Assembly: GCA_964462595.1 (NCBI GenBank)
Contig: CAYWXM010000032.1
Span: 1 to 64,000, forward strand
Direction of reading: 5' to 3'
Length of the DNA: 64,000 nt
Source of the DNA: SURF-21 sp964462595
Lineage (GTDB): Bacteria; Actinomycetota; Geothermincolia; Geothermincolales; RBG-13-55-18
In this document: positions 16,492 through 24,290 of the stretch, piece by piece
How positions within the stretch are numbered: position 1 is the stretch's first letter
How the letters are laid out: the number at the start of each line of letters is the position of its first letter
The notes under the pieces: model-generated
Seen by the model: the letters and a program-made list of their open reading frames with translations, nothing else
What the model was told of the DNA's origin: nothing
The model's database searches: none
Position numbers and translations under genes: made by a program

Positions 16492-18636
16492 CTAAAACGC
16501 GAATCCAGCGTCAAGCTCCCAGAATTCTCGGAAATCCCGGGCAAATTTATCCGACATACGGAAGGAATCGTTATACATCTCCTTTACTACCGGGATAAGG
16601 TCACCTTTAAGTATTCTCTCCCTTTCTTTGGCCAGGTACTCCTTGGCCGGTATACCTCTTTCCTTACGGTTTTTCCTCTCCGCATCTCTCATTTGCCTGG
16701 TCTTGTCTTCGTCAATATTCATTGCCTGTTTATCTATGGCTACGCGATAGACTTTCAAGGCAGTTCGTATAGTCGTCATGTCGTTTTCCAGATCTTTCTT
16801 TATCATCTCGGGATTTCTTTCTATAGGATCTCCATATCCACCGCCCGCCAGATAGAAATGCTGAAAGAGATCGAAATTCTTTGCTCTGGAGGCGAAGACA
16901 GCTCCCTCCCTTTCCTCGAAGGATTTGCTCTCGACAAGCCTTTGGATATCAGGGTTAGCGGGGCTTCCCTCTATATGCGGCAGCGGGAGCTTATCTTCGA
17001 TCAACTTGGAGACGTTGGTGTCCCTTGCGAGGTAGTTATAGTTACACATCGCCGGATAACCGCCCATTATCCCTGCTTGGTCGAAGACCTTGGTCACATT
17101 GGTGAAAGTCACAATCAGAATATCTTCTGTATTATGGATCAACCATACCGTGTTAAAGCCATTCCCGCCCCTGTATTTCCCAAAACCGCCCGAATCGGGG
17201 GTGGTCGTTCTCCCAAGGTGCAGTATTGGCAAGATCAGCTCCCAGATCTCCGCGTCCCCCATATCTGATTCCGGATTCCAAAGGGCGTAGGCAGTGTCTA
17301 AGCCGTCCATCACCCCCCTTGCCCCAGAACCGCAACAGACCAGTTCGGCAGTGCCAGTGCCAAAGTTGTTACCATATTGATCAATGCCGGTACCCCCCTC
17401 GCCGTTAGTGTCGGCGCAGCCTGCCAGTATCTCCTCACGGTAGCCCTTTGAATAGAATGAGCGGGAGAGTAGCCTTAGAAATGTTCCAAAGGCTGGCAAC
17501 AGAGTTGTCCAGGCGGCCCCGGTAGCTGCGAAGATGCTATCAGGGTTGAACACCGAACCTACCGGCAATCTCAATTCGCAGGCCAGCCAGCCACCATCAT
17601 TTATCTTGCCATCGTAAGCAAGGAACTGGGTTAAGGCTACGAAAAAGCCGCCATCCATGGCCGCCGGAGAGCAGTTATGGTTGTGTTGTCCCCAGCTTGA
17701 AGCTCCATCAAAGTCAAGGATCAGATCACCGTCTTTGGTCACGTTCATTTCAAGAGGCATATGGATCAGAGTATCCTTGGCCGCCACCTCCGCTACTGGT
17801 TTTCCTTCCAGCAAGACATCGTAGAAAGCAACTCCTCTATATCTGCCGGGAAACAAAACTTGCTGAACCTTTTTTTTAATGCCTTGCCTAGCTTCTTCTA
17901 TGAGTTCTCTAGTCGCCTTCTCGTAATATTCGAGGCCAAAGGAATCTATGATTTCCTTTACTGAGTCTCTGATTATCCTGCACCCAGCAATGCGAGCCCG
18001 TTCGTCCATCAGCCAATAGGCAGGCGATCTGGTATTACGGATGACCATCTGTTCGTAGTCATGCTTAAGCTCGTCGTTTTCCGCTGTCTTCAAACAGGTC
18101 AGGCTTATACCCTCGTGAAACCTAGTCGTCTGAGCCGGTCCCATACCAGCCGCATCTACAGCACCCACTTCAAGAACATGGGTAACTCCGCCGACCCAGC
18201 CCATCAGCTCACTTTTGTAATATATGGGAGTAATAGTCATGATATCAGGTACGTGCACACCACCGATGAAGGAATCGTTGTTAGAGAAATAGTCGCCTTC
18301 TTTGAAGCCCACCCTCTCCTCGTATTCGTTCTCGATCATCCATTTGATGGCTCTGCTCATAGTATGCACGTGCACCATGATGCCAGTGGAAAGGACGATT
18401 GAATCTCCTTCCGGCGTGTAGAGGGAGAAGCAGAGTTCCCCGATCTCGCGGACCATGGGAGAGGCGGATATCCTCTTGGCCGTCTCCCGAGCGCTGACCA
18501 TTGAAGAGAGAAGCCTTGAATGAAGGATCTCGTATTTGATTGGGTCCTTTTCCTTTGTTTTCATGGATTCTACGTAATAACCGTTGGTTCTGAATTCCTC
18601 CTCGCTCTTCTTCAGCTTTTCCTTTAAACTACCCAT
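16492..18636 (-). CDS. Acetone carboxylase alpha-type (HyuB family) subunit (set 1)
   Basis: This 714-residue protein carries the Mn-ligand pattern as H128, D131 and H153 (GGVHVPDIM and GGVTHVLEVG). The spacing is identical to set 2 and to the ligands I recall for Xanthobacter acetone carboxylase (His150, Asp153, His175). SASPMVREIGELCFSLYTPE and GKYRGGNGFNTVW are shared with set 2. The N-terminus is about 23 residues shorter and the Gly-rich C-terminal insert is missing. The ATG follows GGGAGGCCATA. It is downstream of its beta partner (67-base gap) and upstream of gamma (15 bases). Confidence 0.85.
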   Translation of the reverse strand: MGSLKEKLKKSEEEFRTNGYYVESMKTKEKDPIKYEILHSRLLSSMVSARETAKRISASPMVREIGELCFSLYTPEGDSIVLSTGIMVHVHTMSRAIKWMIENEYEERVGFKEGDYFSNNDSFIGGVHVPDIMTITPIYYKSELMGWVGGVTHVLEVGAVDAAGMGPAQTTRFHEGISLTCLKTAENDELKHDYEQMVIRNTRSPAYWLMDERARIAGCRIIRDSVKEIIDSFGLEYYEKATRELIEEARQGIKKKVQQVLFPGRYRGVAFYDVLLEGKPVAEVAAKDTLIHMPLEMNVTKDGDLILDFDGASSWGQHNHNCSPAAMDGGFFVALTQFLAYDGKINDGGWLACELRLPVGSVFNPDSIFAATGAAWTTLLPAFGTFLRLLSRSFYSKGYREEILAGCADTNGEGGTGIDQYGNNFGTGTAELVCCGSGARGVMDGLDTAYALWNPESDMGDAEIWELILPILHLGRTTTPDSGGFGKYRGGNGFNTVWLIHNTEDILIVTFTNVTKVFDQAGIMGGYPAMCNYNYLARDTNVSKLIEDKLPLPHIEGSPANPDIQRLVESKSFEEREGAVFASRAKNFDLFQHFYLAGGGYGDPIERNPEMIKKDLENDMTTIRTALKVYRVAIDKQAMNIDEDKTRQMRDAERKNRKERGIPAKEYLAKERERILKGDLIPVVKEMYNDSFRMSDKFARDFREFWELDAGFAF

Positions 18637-18703
18637 TATGGCCTCCCTTTACCTTTATCAGTCTTTGATCATGTGATTGACAACAGAGCATGCTTGAACC
18701 GGA

Positions 18704-20845
18704 CTATTTTCGTAGCCACAGAGTTTTGTACTCATCCAGAAAGACGCTGTGCTCGGGCGGCACCACCATCGTGGTTGTGGGATGCTCGATAATGCATGGA
18801 CCGCTCACTTCGTTGCCGGGAAGAAGGTTTTCCAGCTCATAGACGGCTGTTTTTAATACCTTACCGTTAAAGAAAGCCTCGCGGTGCCCCTTTAAGGATT
18901 CTTTGTTGGGCTTAGGTGGCCCTAGGGGATTCACCCTAAGTTTGGGCTTGAGCTTCTCTACGGAAACTCGCACTCCCGCCTCCATCACTAGATAGCCCGC
19001 ATCTGGATATTTCGCTGCCCGCGCATATATTTTCTCGTACAGTTTTTCGAAGCGCTCTATTAGAAGATCACATTCCTGCGGAGATTCGATTCTGGGGGTC
19101 GGAGATGACACGATAAGATCGTCCAGCTGGCCTCTATACCTGACCATCACGAGCTGCTCGCATTGTATTTCCCCTTCGCTATAGCCCTCACCCATCATGT
19201 CTTCTTTACCTTTTTGTTCCAACGCTTCCCAAAGTCCGTTCAGTGATTGGCCGAACCATATCTTTGCGTCTTCATCTGCGGCAGGGGGCAATAAAAGCGT
19301 GCAGGACTTGTTGTACAGATGCTCGTAGTTTGAAGTAGCGGCGCCGAAGGCCGAGAAAGTAGAAGAGAACGGGAAGGCCATTACGCCCGCGAAGTCCAGT
19401 TCCTTTGTGTAACCAGCCACATGAGTAGGACCTGCCCCACCGTAGGATAGCAGGTGATAATCGTTTGTATTGTACCCTTTTCCGTATATCATCCCCAGTA
19501 TCTGACCCCTCATCCTGGTGTCGATAATGTCTTTAACCCCTTCCGCAGCCTCCATCAATTCGATACCCAATGGTAGGGCGATCTTCTCCTCGAAAATATG
19601 TTTCGCTTTCTCTTTGTTGAGGCGCATTCTCCCGCCCAGAAAATAGTCGGGATCAATGTAGCCAAGGATGAGATCAACATCTGTGATTGTAGGGTCTTCT
19701 CCACCTTGGTCGTAGCAGATGGGGCCTGGGTGTGCTCCCGCGCTCTCCGGCCCTATCTCAAGCCTGTTCATTACATGATCAAACCTAACGATGGTCCCTC
19801 CCCCAGCACCGATGGAATCAACCTCTATCATTGGGATCCCCAGGCGAAATCTGGCGCAATCAGGCTCGCGGTTGATCACGATAACCCCACTGGAGATCAT
19901 GCCTACATCGAAGCTAGTACCTCCAACATCAGTGCTGACAAGGTTATCGAATCCGTACACCTCGCCTATATGCTTGCATCCTAAAATGCCGCCTACCGGT
20001 CCGGACTCCATGGTCTCTACCATATTGGCATGCCGGACGCTTGACAAACCTCCGTATGTGAGCAGAATCTGCAGATCCCCCCGTTTAAAACCGAGGCTTT
20101 TGATTCTTTCATCAATAGTGATCAGGGGCATCCTTGACGGGGCCCCCGCGTAAGCCTCGATAATGGTACTGTTCAGCCTGGGAAATTCCCGGATTACCGG
20201 GTTGATCTCCGAGCTCAGATAGATTGGCACATTCTTGCCATATTCCTCCATGACGGTGCGGGAGATGTCGGCCGCTTTTTGTTCATGCCCCGGGTTCTGA
20301 AATGAATATAGAAAACAGATAACCAGCCCTTCTATATCTTTTTCGAGTAGATCTCTTACGGCTTCTTCCAATTCATGTTCGTATAGCGGTATTGCCGTCA
20401 CACCGAACATATTGGTTCTCTCCGTGACGCCCTTAATAAGCTTCTTTGGTATCAGGGGTTCGTTATGAATATGAGTAACAGCATGTAACCTATCGGGAAG
20501 AGTATAGCCCGAAAAAGTTTGCCCTCCTCTTTCCATCAAGAGATAACCTTCGAAGCCCTTGGTTATTATCAGACCCAATCGAGCACCTTTGCGCTCAAGA
20601 AGTGTGTTGATCACCGTCGTTGCTCCGTATCCGGCAACTTGGAGGTCGGGGTAAAATTCATCCTTAGTGAGATTCACTTTACCGATTGCATCATCAATGG
20701 ATTTAAAATAACCAACGGAAACGTCTTCCGGCGTAGTAGGAGATTTTCCAAGAACAAAATCCCCCTCATCATTGACAATAAACGTATCAGTAAAAGTTCC
20801 ACCGGTGTCCGTATAGCAAAGCAACGGTTTCCATCCATCACCCAT
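18704..20845 (-). CDS. Acetone carboxylase beta-type (HyuA family) subunit (set 1)
   Basis: This 713-residue protein begins with LLCYTDTGGTFTDTFIVNDE, an ASKHA nucleotide-binding motif, with the second loop STDVGGTSFDVGMI and SYGGAGPTHVAGY further on. It is the first structural gene downstream of the TetR gene, on the same strand. The start ATG has AGGGGGTGCATT before it. As in acetone carboxylase it should be the ATP-hydrolysing subunit that pairs with the alpha and gamma proteins encoded next. Base composition is more AT-rich than in set 2, which hints that the two sets did not arise by recent local duplication. Confidence 0.85.
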   Translation of the reverse strand: MGDGWKPLLCYTDTGGTFTDTFIVNDEGDFVLGKSPTTPEDVSVGYFKSIDDAIGKVNLTKDEFYPDLQVAGYGATTVINTLLERKGARLGLIITKGFEGYLLMERGGQTFSGYTLPDRLHAVTHIHNEPLIPKKLIKGVTERTNMFGVTAIPLYEHELEEAVRDLLEKDIEGLVICFLYSFQNPGHEQKAADISRTVMEEYGKNVPIYLSSEINPVIREFPRLNSTIIEAYAGAPSRMPLITIDERIKSLGFKRGDLQILLTYGGLSSVRHANMVETMESGPVGGILGCKHIGEVYGFDNLVSTDVGGTSFDVGMISSGVIVINREPDCARFRLGIPMIEVDSIGAGGGTIVRFDHVMNRLEIGPESAGAHPGPICYDQGGEDPTITDVDLILGYIDPDYFLGGRMRLNKEKAKHIFEEKIALPLGIELMEAAEGVKDIIDTRMRGQILGMIYGKGYNTNDYHLLSYGGAGPTHVAGYTKELDFAGVMAFPFSSTFSAFGAATSNYEHLYNKSCTLLLPPAADEDAKIWFGQSLNGLWEALEQKGKEDMMGEGYSEGEIQCEQLVMVRYRGQLDDLIVSSPTPRIESPQECDLLIERFEKLYEKIYARAAKYPDAGYLVMEAGVRVSVEKLKPKLRVNPLGPPKPNKESLKGHREAFFNGKVLKTAVYELENLLPGNEVSGPCIIEHPTTTMVVPPEHSVFLDEYKTLWLRK

Positions 20846-20888
20846 AATGCACCCCCTACTATTTTCTACGTTTATACCTTTCTTTGGC

Positions 20889-20907
20889 TTAGCCCAAATT
20901 AAGCTAA
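20889..20907. promoter_or_regulatory. Candidate operator upstream of set 1 carboxylase genes
   Basis: TTAGC (20889-20893) and GCTAA (20903-20907) form a short inverted repeat in the 123-base gap between the TetR gene and the first carboxylase gene. Its position suits a repressor site, but the arms are only 5 bp, so the call is tentative. Confidence 0.25.
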
Positions 20908-20968
20908 ACCCCCTTTCCTTAAAAGTAGAAAAATCTTAGGGCAGTGTTTAGAATTCAGTGTGTTATCG

Positions 20969-21691
20969 TCACTTGTGCTTTGAGCTCCCCTTGGTTTTTT
21001 CTACTTGTTTAGGCTTCGCCGTTCCTCCCTTTTTATCTGCCTTCCCCATTGCCGACTTACCATTGCTTTTTGCTCCCCTAATCAGTAGATCAAAATTATC
21101 TTTAAGAAGTTGCATATAATTCTTCCGATCCTCTTCACTCTGTTTTCCCATAACGGCTAAATCTAGAATTCCTGCGCTTGTCCTCCAGAGAAGAATACTA
21201 AAATTTGAAGGATTGATATCTTTCCGAAATATCCCTCTCTCTTTTCCTTCTCTGATCACATCATTGAGGTAACCAAGACACTTCCAGGCATGTTCGTATA
21301 TTGTTTCAACAAGTTCTTCAGGTATGCTCAAGCGAGCTTGATCCGTAAAGAAGTACTCGAATATACGAAAATATTCGGGGTGATTGAGGGAATGCTCAAT
21401 GACTGCAAAATATAAATTTTCTAATTTTTTTTCCAAAGAAGACTCGTGACCAATTATCTTTATCAATTGCTCCTCAATTATGAGGAAGCCTTCAATAGTA
21501 ACTGAGATGTAAAGGTCATCCTTGTTCTTGAAGTATATATAGATTGTCCTTTTGCTAAAATCAGCTCTTTCCGCTATCTCTTCCATGGTGGTCATCTGGT
21601 ATCCCTTTTCGAAAAAGAGATCCCTGGCAGCGGCAAGAATGGACTTCCTTTTAGCTAACTTTTCTCTTTCACTGCGCGAGATAATACTCAT
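20969..21691 (-). CDS. TetR family transcriptional regulator
   Basis: The 240-residue protein has a canonical N-terminal TetR helix-turn-helix (ILAAARDLFFEKGYQMTTME, then IAERADFSKRTIYIYFKNKD) over about residues 15-62, and a helical ligand-binding domain. An unusual Lys/Gly/Ser-rich tail (last 35 residues) follows. It stands at the head of the ketone-carboxylase cluster on the same strand with 123 bases between, so it is the likely regulator of that cluster, perhaps responding to a ketone or an acyl-CoA. Start ATG 21691 has only a weak AAGG upstream. Confidence 0.85.
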   Translation of the reverse strand: MSIISRSEREKLAKRKSILAAARDLFFEKGYQMTTMEEIAERADFSKRTIYIYFKNKDDLYISVTIEGFLIIEEQLIKIIGHESSLEKKLENLYFAVIEHSLNHPEYFRIFEYFFTDQARLSIPEELVETIYEHAWKCLGYLNDVIREGKERGIFRKDINPSNFSILLWRTSAGILDLAVMGKQSEEDRKNYMQLLKDNFDLLIRGAKSNGKSAMGKADKKGGTAKPKQVEKTKGSSKHK

Positions 21692-21964
21692 GTACCTTAA
21701 ATCCCAACTCTAAAATAGAATCGATTAAGGATTAACGATTACCCCAAATGCGGCAACTAAGAGACGTATAATTTTGCTTAAGTTAAGTAACTGCAAGTTT
21801 AATTGCTACCCTTGAGTGCATTTTATAACCAACAGTTACTTCAGTCAAATGACCGAATTGACTCATAATTAATCTACTCCAAACGGGTTCGTTGCCTCAA
21901 AATCAAAATCTACTCGAAACATGGCGCGAAAAAGCCCCCTCAGGGGCATGTATAGACTGAGGGG
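21692..21964. other. AT-rich intergenic region at the cluster/island boundary
   Basis: This 273-base stretch precedes the TetR gene. It is AT-rich and contains repeated TTAAG/TTAAC-like words around 21721-21800, which could include the TetR promoter and operator. I cannot define a precise site. It marks the change from the metabolic cluster to the IS-bearing accessory island. Confidence 0.3.
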
Positions 21965-22179
21965 GTGAGGAAGTTGAGATTGGATCTTATGACCAGAAAG
22001 TCGATAACCAGAGAGGTATCTCAGAGATACAAGAAGGCCTCGAAGAAGGAAAGAGGCCGCATGCTCGATGAGTTCTGCGCCATTACCGGTTACAACCGCT
22101 CGTACGCGGCCGGGGTCCTCCGCAAGGGCCCGTCACCCAAGAAGGCCAGGAAGACGCCTGTAAGGCCCGCCCGCGCCGC
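21965..22179 (+). pseudogene. DDE transposase N-terminal fragment (ISNCY/integrase-core type)
   Basis: The fragment of about 72 codons begins RKLRLDLMTRKSITREVSQR and continues with KKERGRMLDEFCAITGYNRS and YAAGVLRKG, matching the N-terminal helical DNA-binding part of integrase-core transposases. The match stops at about 22179 where an IS21-like end begins (TGTTTTTCGTCAAG), so the gene was cut by that insertion. No remainder of the transposase is seen on the other side. Confidence 0.65.
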
Positions 22180-22620
22180 TCGTGTTTTTCGTCAAGTAAA
22201 ATTCCCTGTTTTCAGCAAATAGAATTCCCTATTGTGAGCAAGGGGATTTCCCTGTTTTCATCATCCAGGGGCATCCGCCCCTCGGTGGTCTTTAGGTTCC
22301 TTCCCGACCACACTGTCTGCAGGGCCTCGGTGAGGAACTTCCGATAGCCCAGATCCCGCTTGGCCGCCTGCTCCAAGAGGGCGTCCGCTTGGGCGGCCAA
22401 GGTCTCCATCTTCAGTTTCTCAAGTAGCCCCTCGAGTTCCATCAGCAGCTCACCTCCTCGTAGACCGAAAGGGGCCGGGCCTCCACGGGCGCGGCCTCCG
22501 CCCACAGTCTGGCGTGGTATTCGGGGCAGGTGGCCCAGCCCGCGGCCAGGTCCCGGCGGATATGCACGGCCACCAGCTCGCGCGAGTCGAAGACGCGGAT
22601 GATCCCGTCCAGGCCTATGC
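22180..22620 (-). mobile_element. IS21-like element remnant (end repeats, istB and istA fragments)
   Basis: The left end TGTTTTTCGTCAAG at about 22180 is followed by several related short repeats (AATTCCCTGTTTTCAGC, AGAATTCCCTATTGTGAGC, GATTTCCCTGTTTTCATC) at 22197-22265, the multiple transposase-binding repeats typical of IS21 ends. On the minus strand an istA 3' fragment (VFDSRELVAVHIRRDLAAGW) ends in TGATG that overlaps the istB start at 22442. Most of istB and nearly all of istA are deleted. The right junction near 22620 abuts a GHKL ATPase fragment, so the element cannot move on its own. Confidence 0.65.
22212..22442 (-). pseudogene. IstB-like ATPase, N-terminal fragment
   Basis: From ATG 22442 (behind GAGGTGAGCTGCTG) the frame reads MELEGLLEKLKMETLAAQAD, then LLEQAAKRDLGYRKFLTEAL and GRNLKTTEGRM, the start of IstB helper ATPases of IS21 elements. 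About 55 residues are homologous. The Walker motifs and the rest of the protein are missing, because the frame runs into the IS end repeats. Confidence 0.65.
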
Positions 22621-23185
22621 AGAGAGACGTTTTGCTACCTGGCATATCGGTGAAATACATATCTGTGATGACAGAATAAAGCAGAACGCTAGAAGGGATG
22701 GTTTCGAGCAATCACCGGAATACGAGCGATTCCTCGAACATGCTTTCTTTCACCTGGGACCCGCCTTAAGTAATCTATGCCGACAATCCTCGGTTAAAAG
22801 AAACTTAGAACTAAGAATTGCCAAGAAGCTAGATAAACTAGACGCAATGCTGAACCCCAAGAATATCTACATAGACGAAGATCACTTTCAGGATGCAATG
22901 GTACAGGCTAATGATGCCTGCAGCGAACTCGAAACCATGACAAGGCAAGGGAGTAACGGAGATATTTCGGCTCGTCTCCAAGACATTAAGATACGGCTTT
23001 CAAATATATCGGATAATCCTTGTTTTTTTGCTGACCTCATTGATGGAAGAAAAGTTATGTATATGGATCACAAGGCACTTATACAAGATCTGTGCAGAAG
23101 AATCCACCTATCGTCCGATAACGGTAATTTTTCTCAAAAAATAATCCGCAAGATGGTGTCACCCTATCTGAAAAAGCAGGGCTGA
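22620..23185 (+). pseudogene. C-terminal fragment of a GHKL/HSP90-like ATPase protein
   Basis: The plus-strand frame after the IS junction reads ATWHIGEIHICDDRIKQNAR, then RDGFEQSPEYERFLEHAF and about 150 more residues with helical character, ending at 23185. The IGEI...NARRDGFE signature is, as I recall, found in the middle of bacterial HSP90-like (GHKL) ATPase proteins that often sit in defence or stress loci. The ATPase domain that should precede it is gone; the IS remnant occupies its place. No start codon belongs to the fragment itself. Identification is moderate. Confidence 0.45.
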
Positions 23186-23319
23186 GTAACATTATTCTCT
23201 TTCTTGACAGCAAATATCCCTATATCGGAAAGCATGTTCTTTATAAGAGTATTAAAAATACTTAACATTCCTCCCCCGTGTGGTCGCCAGATTGATTGGG
23301 GTCAGATTCGAGTAATCAC

Positions 23320-24213
23320 CTAGTACCTAACCGGAGGGATAAATACCTGCTCCCTGTGCCACCTTATGTAAAAAATATCCGGGCTTAGTTCCTTGCTATA
23401 GGGCTCCCTGATGGGCTTATCCTTGAACTCTAAAAACCATTCCCTGAAATGATGATATCCATAGAGTTCTGCCGAAACGAGGAGTCGAAGATCATCATCC
23501 AAACCTATCGCTCCTCTGTCCAAGGCTTTATGGTGCAGCGTGCATAAAGCCAGCCCGTTCTGCACAATGTCTGGGCCGCCTGCTTGATGCCACTTAATAT
23601 GCGCTGCCTCCAAGCCTAAATCGATATTGCCCAATCTTAGGTCGCAACCACAGACTGCACATCTATGCTCATATGCGCGGATAACTTCATCGCGGAATCT
23701 AGGATCTCTCGTACTTATAAACCCAGTCTTTTCCAGAGAAAGGCCAATATCATTGATTATGTCTTCATGAAGGGAGGACGGAAAGTGAGCGTTTAGCAGC
23801 GATAGAGCTATCTCGGCACGGAAGTCTTTATTCTCCTTGAGGAAGTCGTATATTTCACTGGTGAAGCCACCCGTTGCTTTCTTTTCTAGCAACTCTGATC
23901 TCACAGGATTATTACTTCCTTTCCGAAAATCAATATCGCCCTCGTGTGCAACCTCCCATATGCCATCATTCTGCAACCTCCAGAAGGGTTGTTCTGGATG
24001 CTGCGATTTCCTTTTTGGGCCATACCTATCCAATAGTTCTGTTAATAGCCCCTCTATTTCGGCAAAAGGTGCCAATCTTTCAAGCTGTTGTTCTATTCTC
24101 GCCAAAGCTATAAGAAGAAGGAGGGGTTTATGGGGAGCCCTTTCATCGCCTCTCTTCCAGATATTTATCTGGGAGATCTTTTCCTTCAGCTCATCCTTTG
24201 AAATAGCGTACAT
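23320..24213 (-). CDS. HNH endonuclease with sulfur-binding-type domain (ScoMcrA/SprMcrA-like)
   Basis: This protein has 297 residues. The N-terminal half carries ERAPHKPLLLLIALARIEQQ, EIEGLLTELLDRYGPKRKSQ and FWRLQNDGIWEV, which match the sulfur-binding domain of enzymes that recognise phosphorothioate-modified DNA. The C-terminal half is an HNH nuclease: CAVCGCDLRLG, then LEAAHIKWHQAGGPD and NGLALCTLHHKALDRGAI. Such Type IV enzymes cut DNA marked by foreign Dnd-type modification and so protect against phage or plasmids. It stands next to a McrBC-like pair on the same strand, making a modification-dependent restriction island. Whether it truly needs phosphorothioate is inference from the domain. 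Confidence 0.8.
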   Translation of the reverse strand: MYAISKDELKEKISQINIWKRGDERAPHKPLLLLIALARIEQQLERLAPFAEIEGLLTELLDRYGPKRKSQHPEQPFWRLQNDGIWEVAHEGDIDFRKGSNNPVRSELLEKKATGGFTSEIYDFLKENKDFRAEIALSLLNAHFPSSLHEDIINDIGLSLEKTGFISTRDPRFRDEVIRAYEHRCAVCGCDLRLGNIDLGLEAAHIKWHQAGGPDIVQNGLALCTLHHKALDRGAIGLDDDLRLLVSAELYGYHHFREWFLEFKDKPIREPYSKELSPDIFYIRWHREQVFIPPVRY

Positions 24214-24290
24214 GTTTCTGTCATCCTGATTCTACAAAGCAGCCTTCCCGTATAAGTTTAGCAAACTGGCCAATTTCATAGTGACACTTC

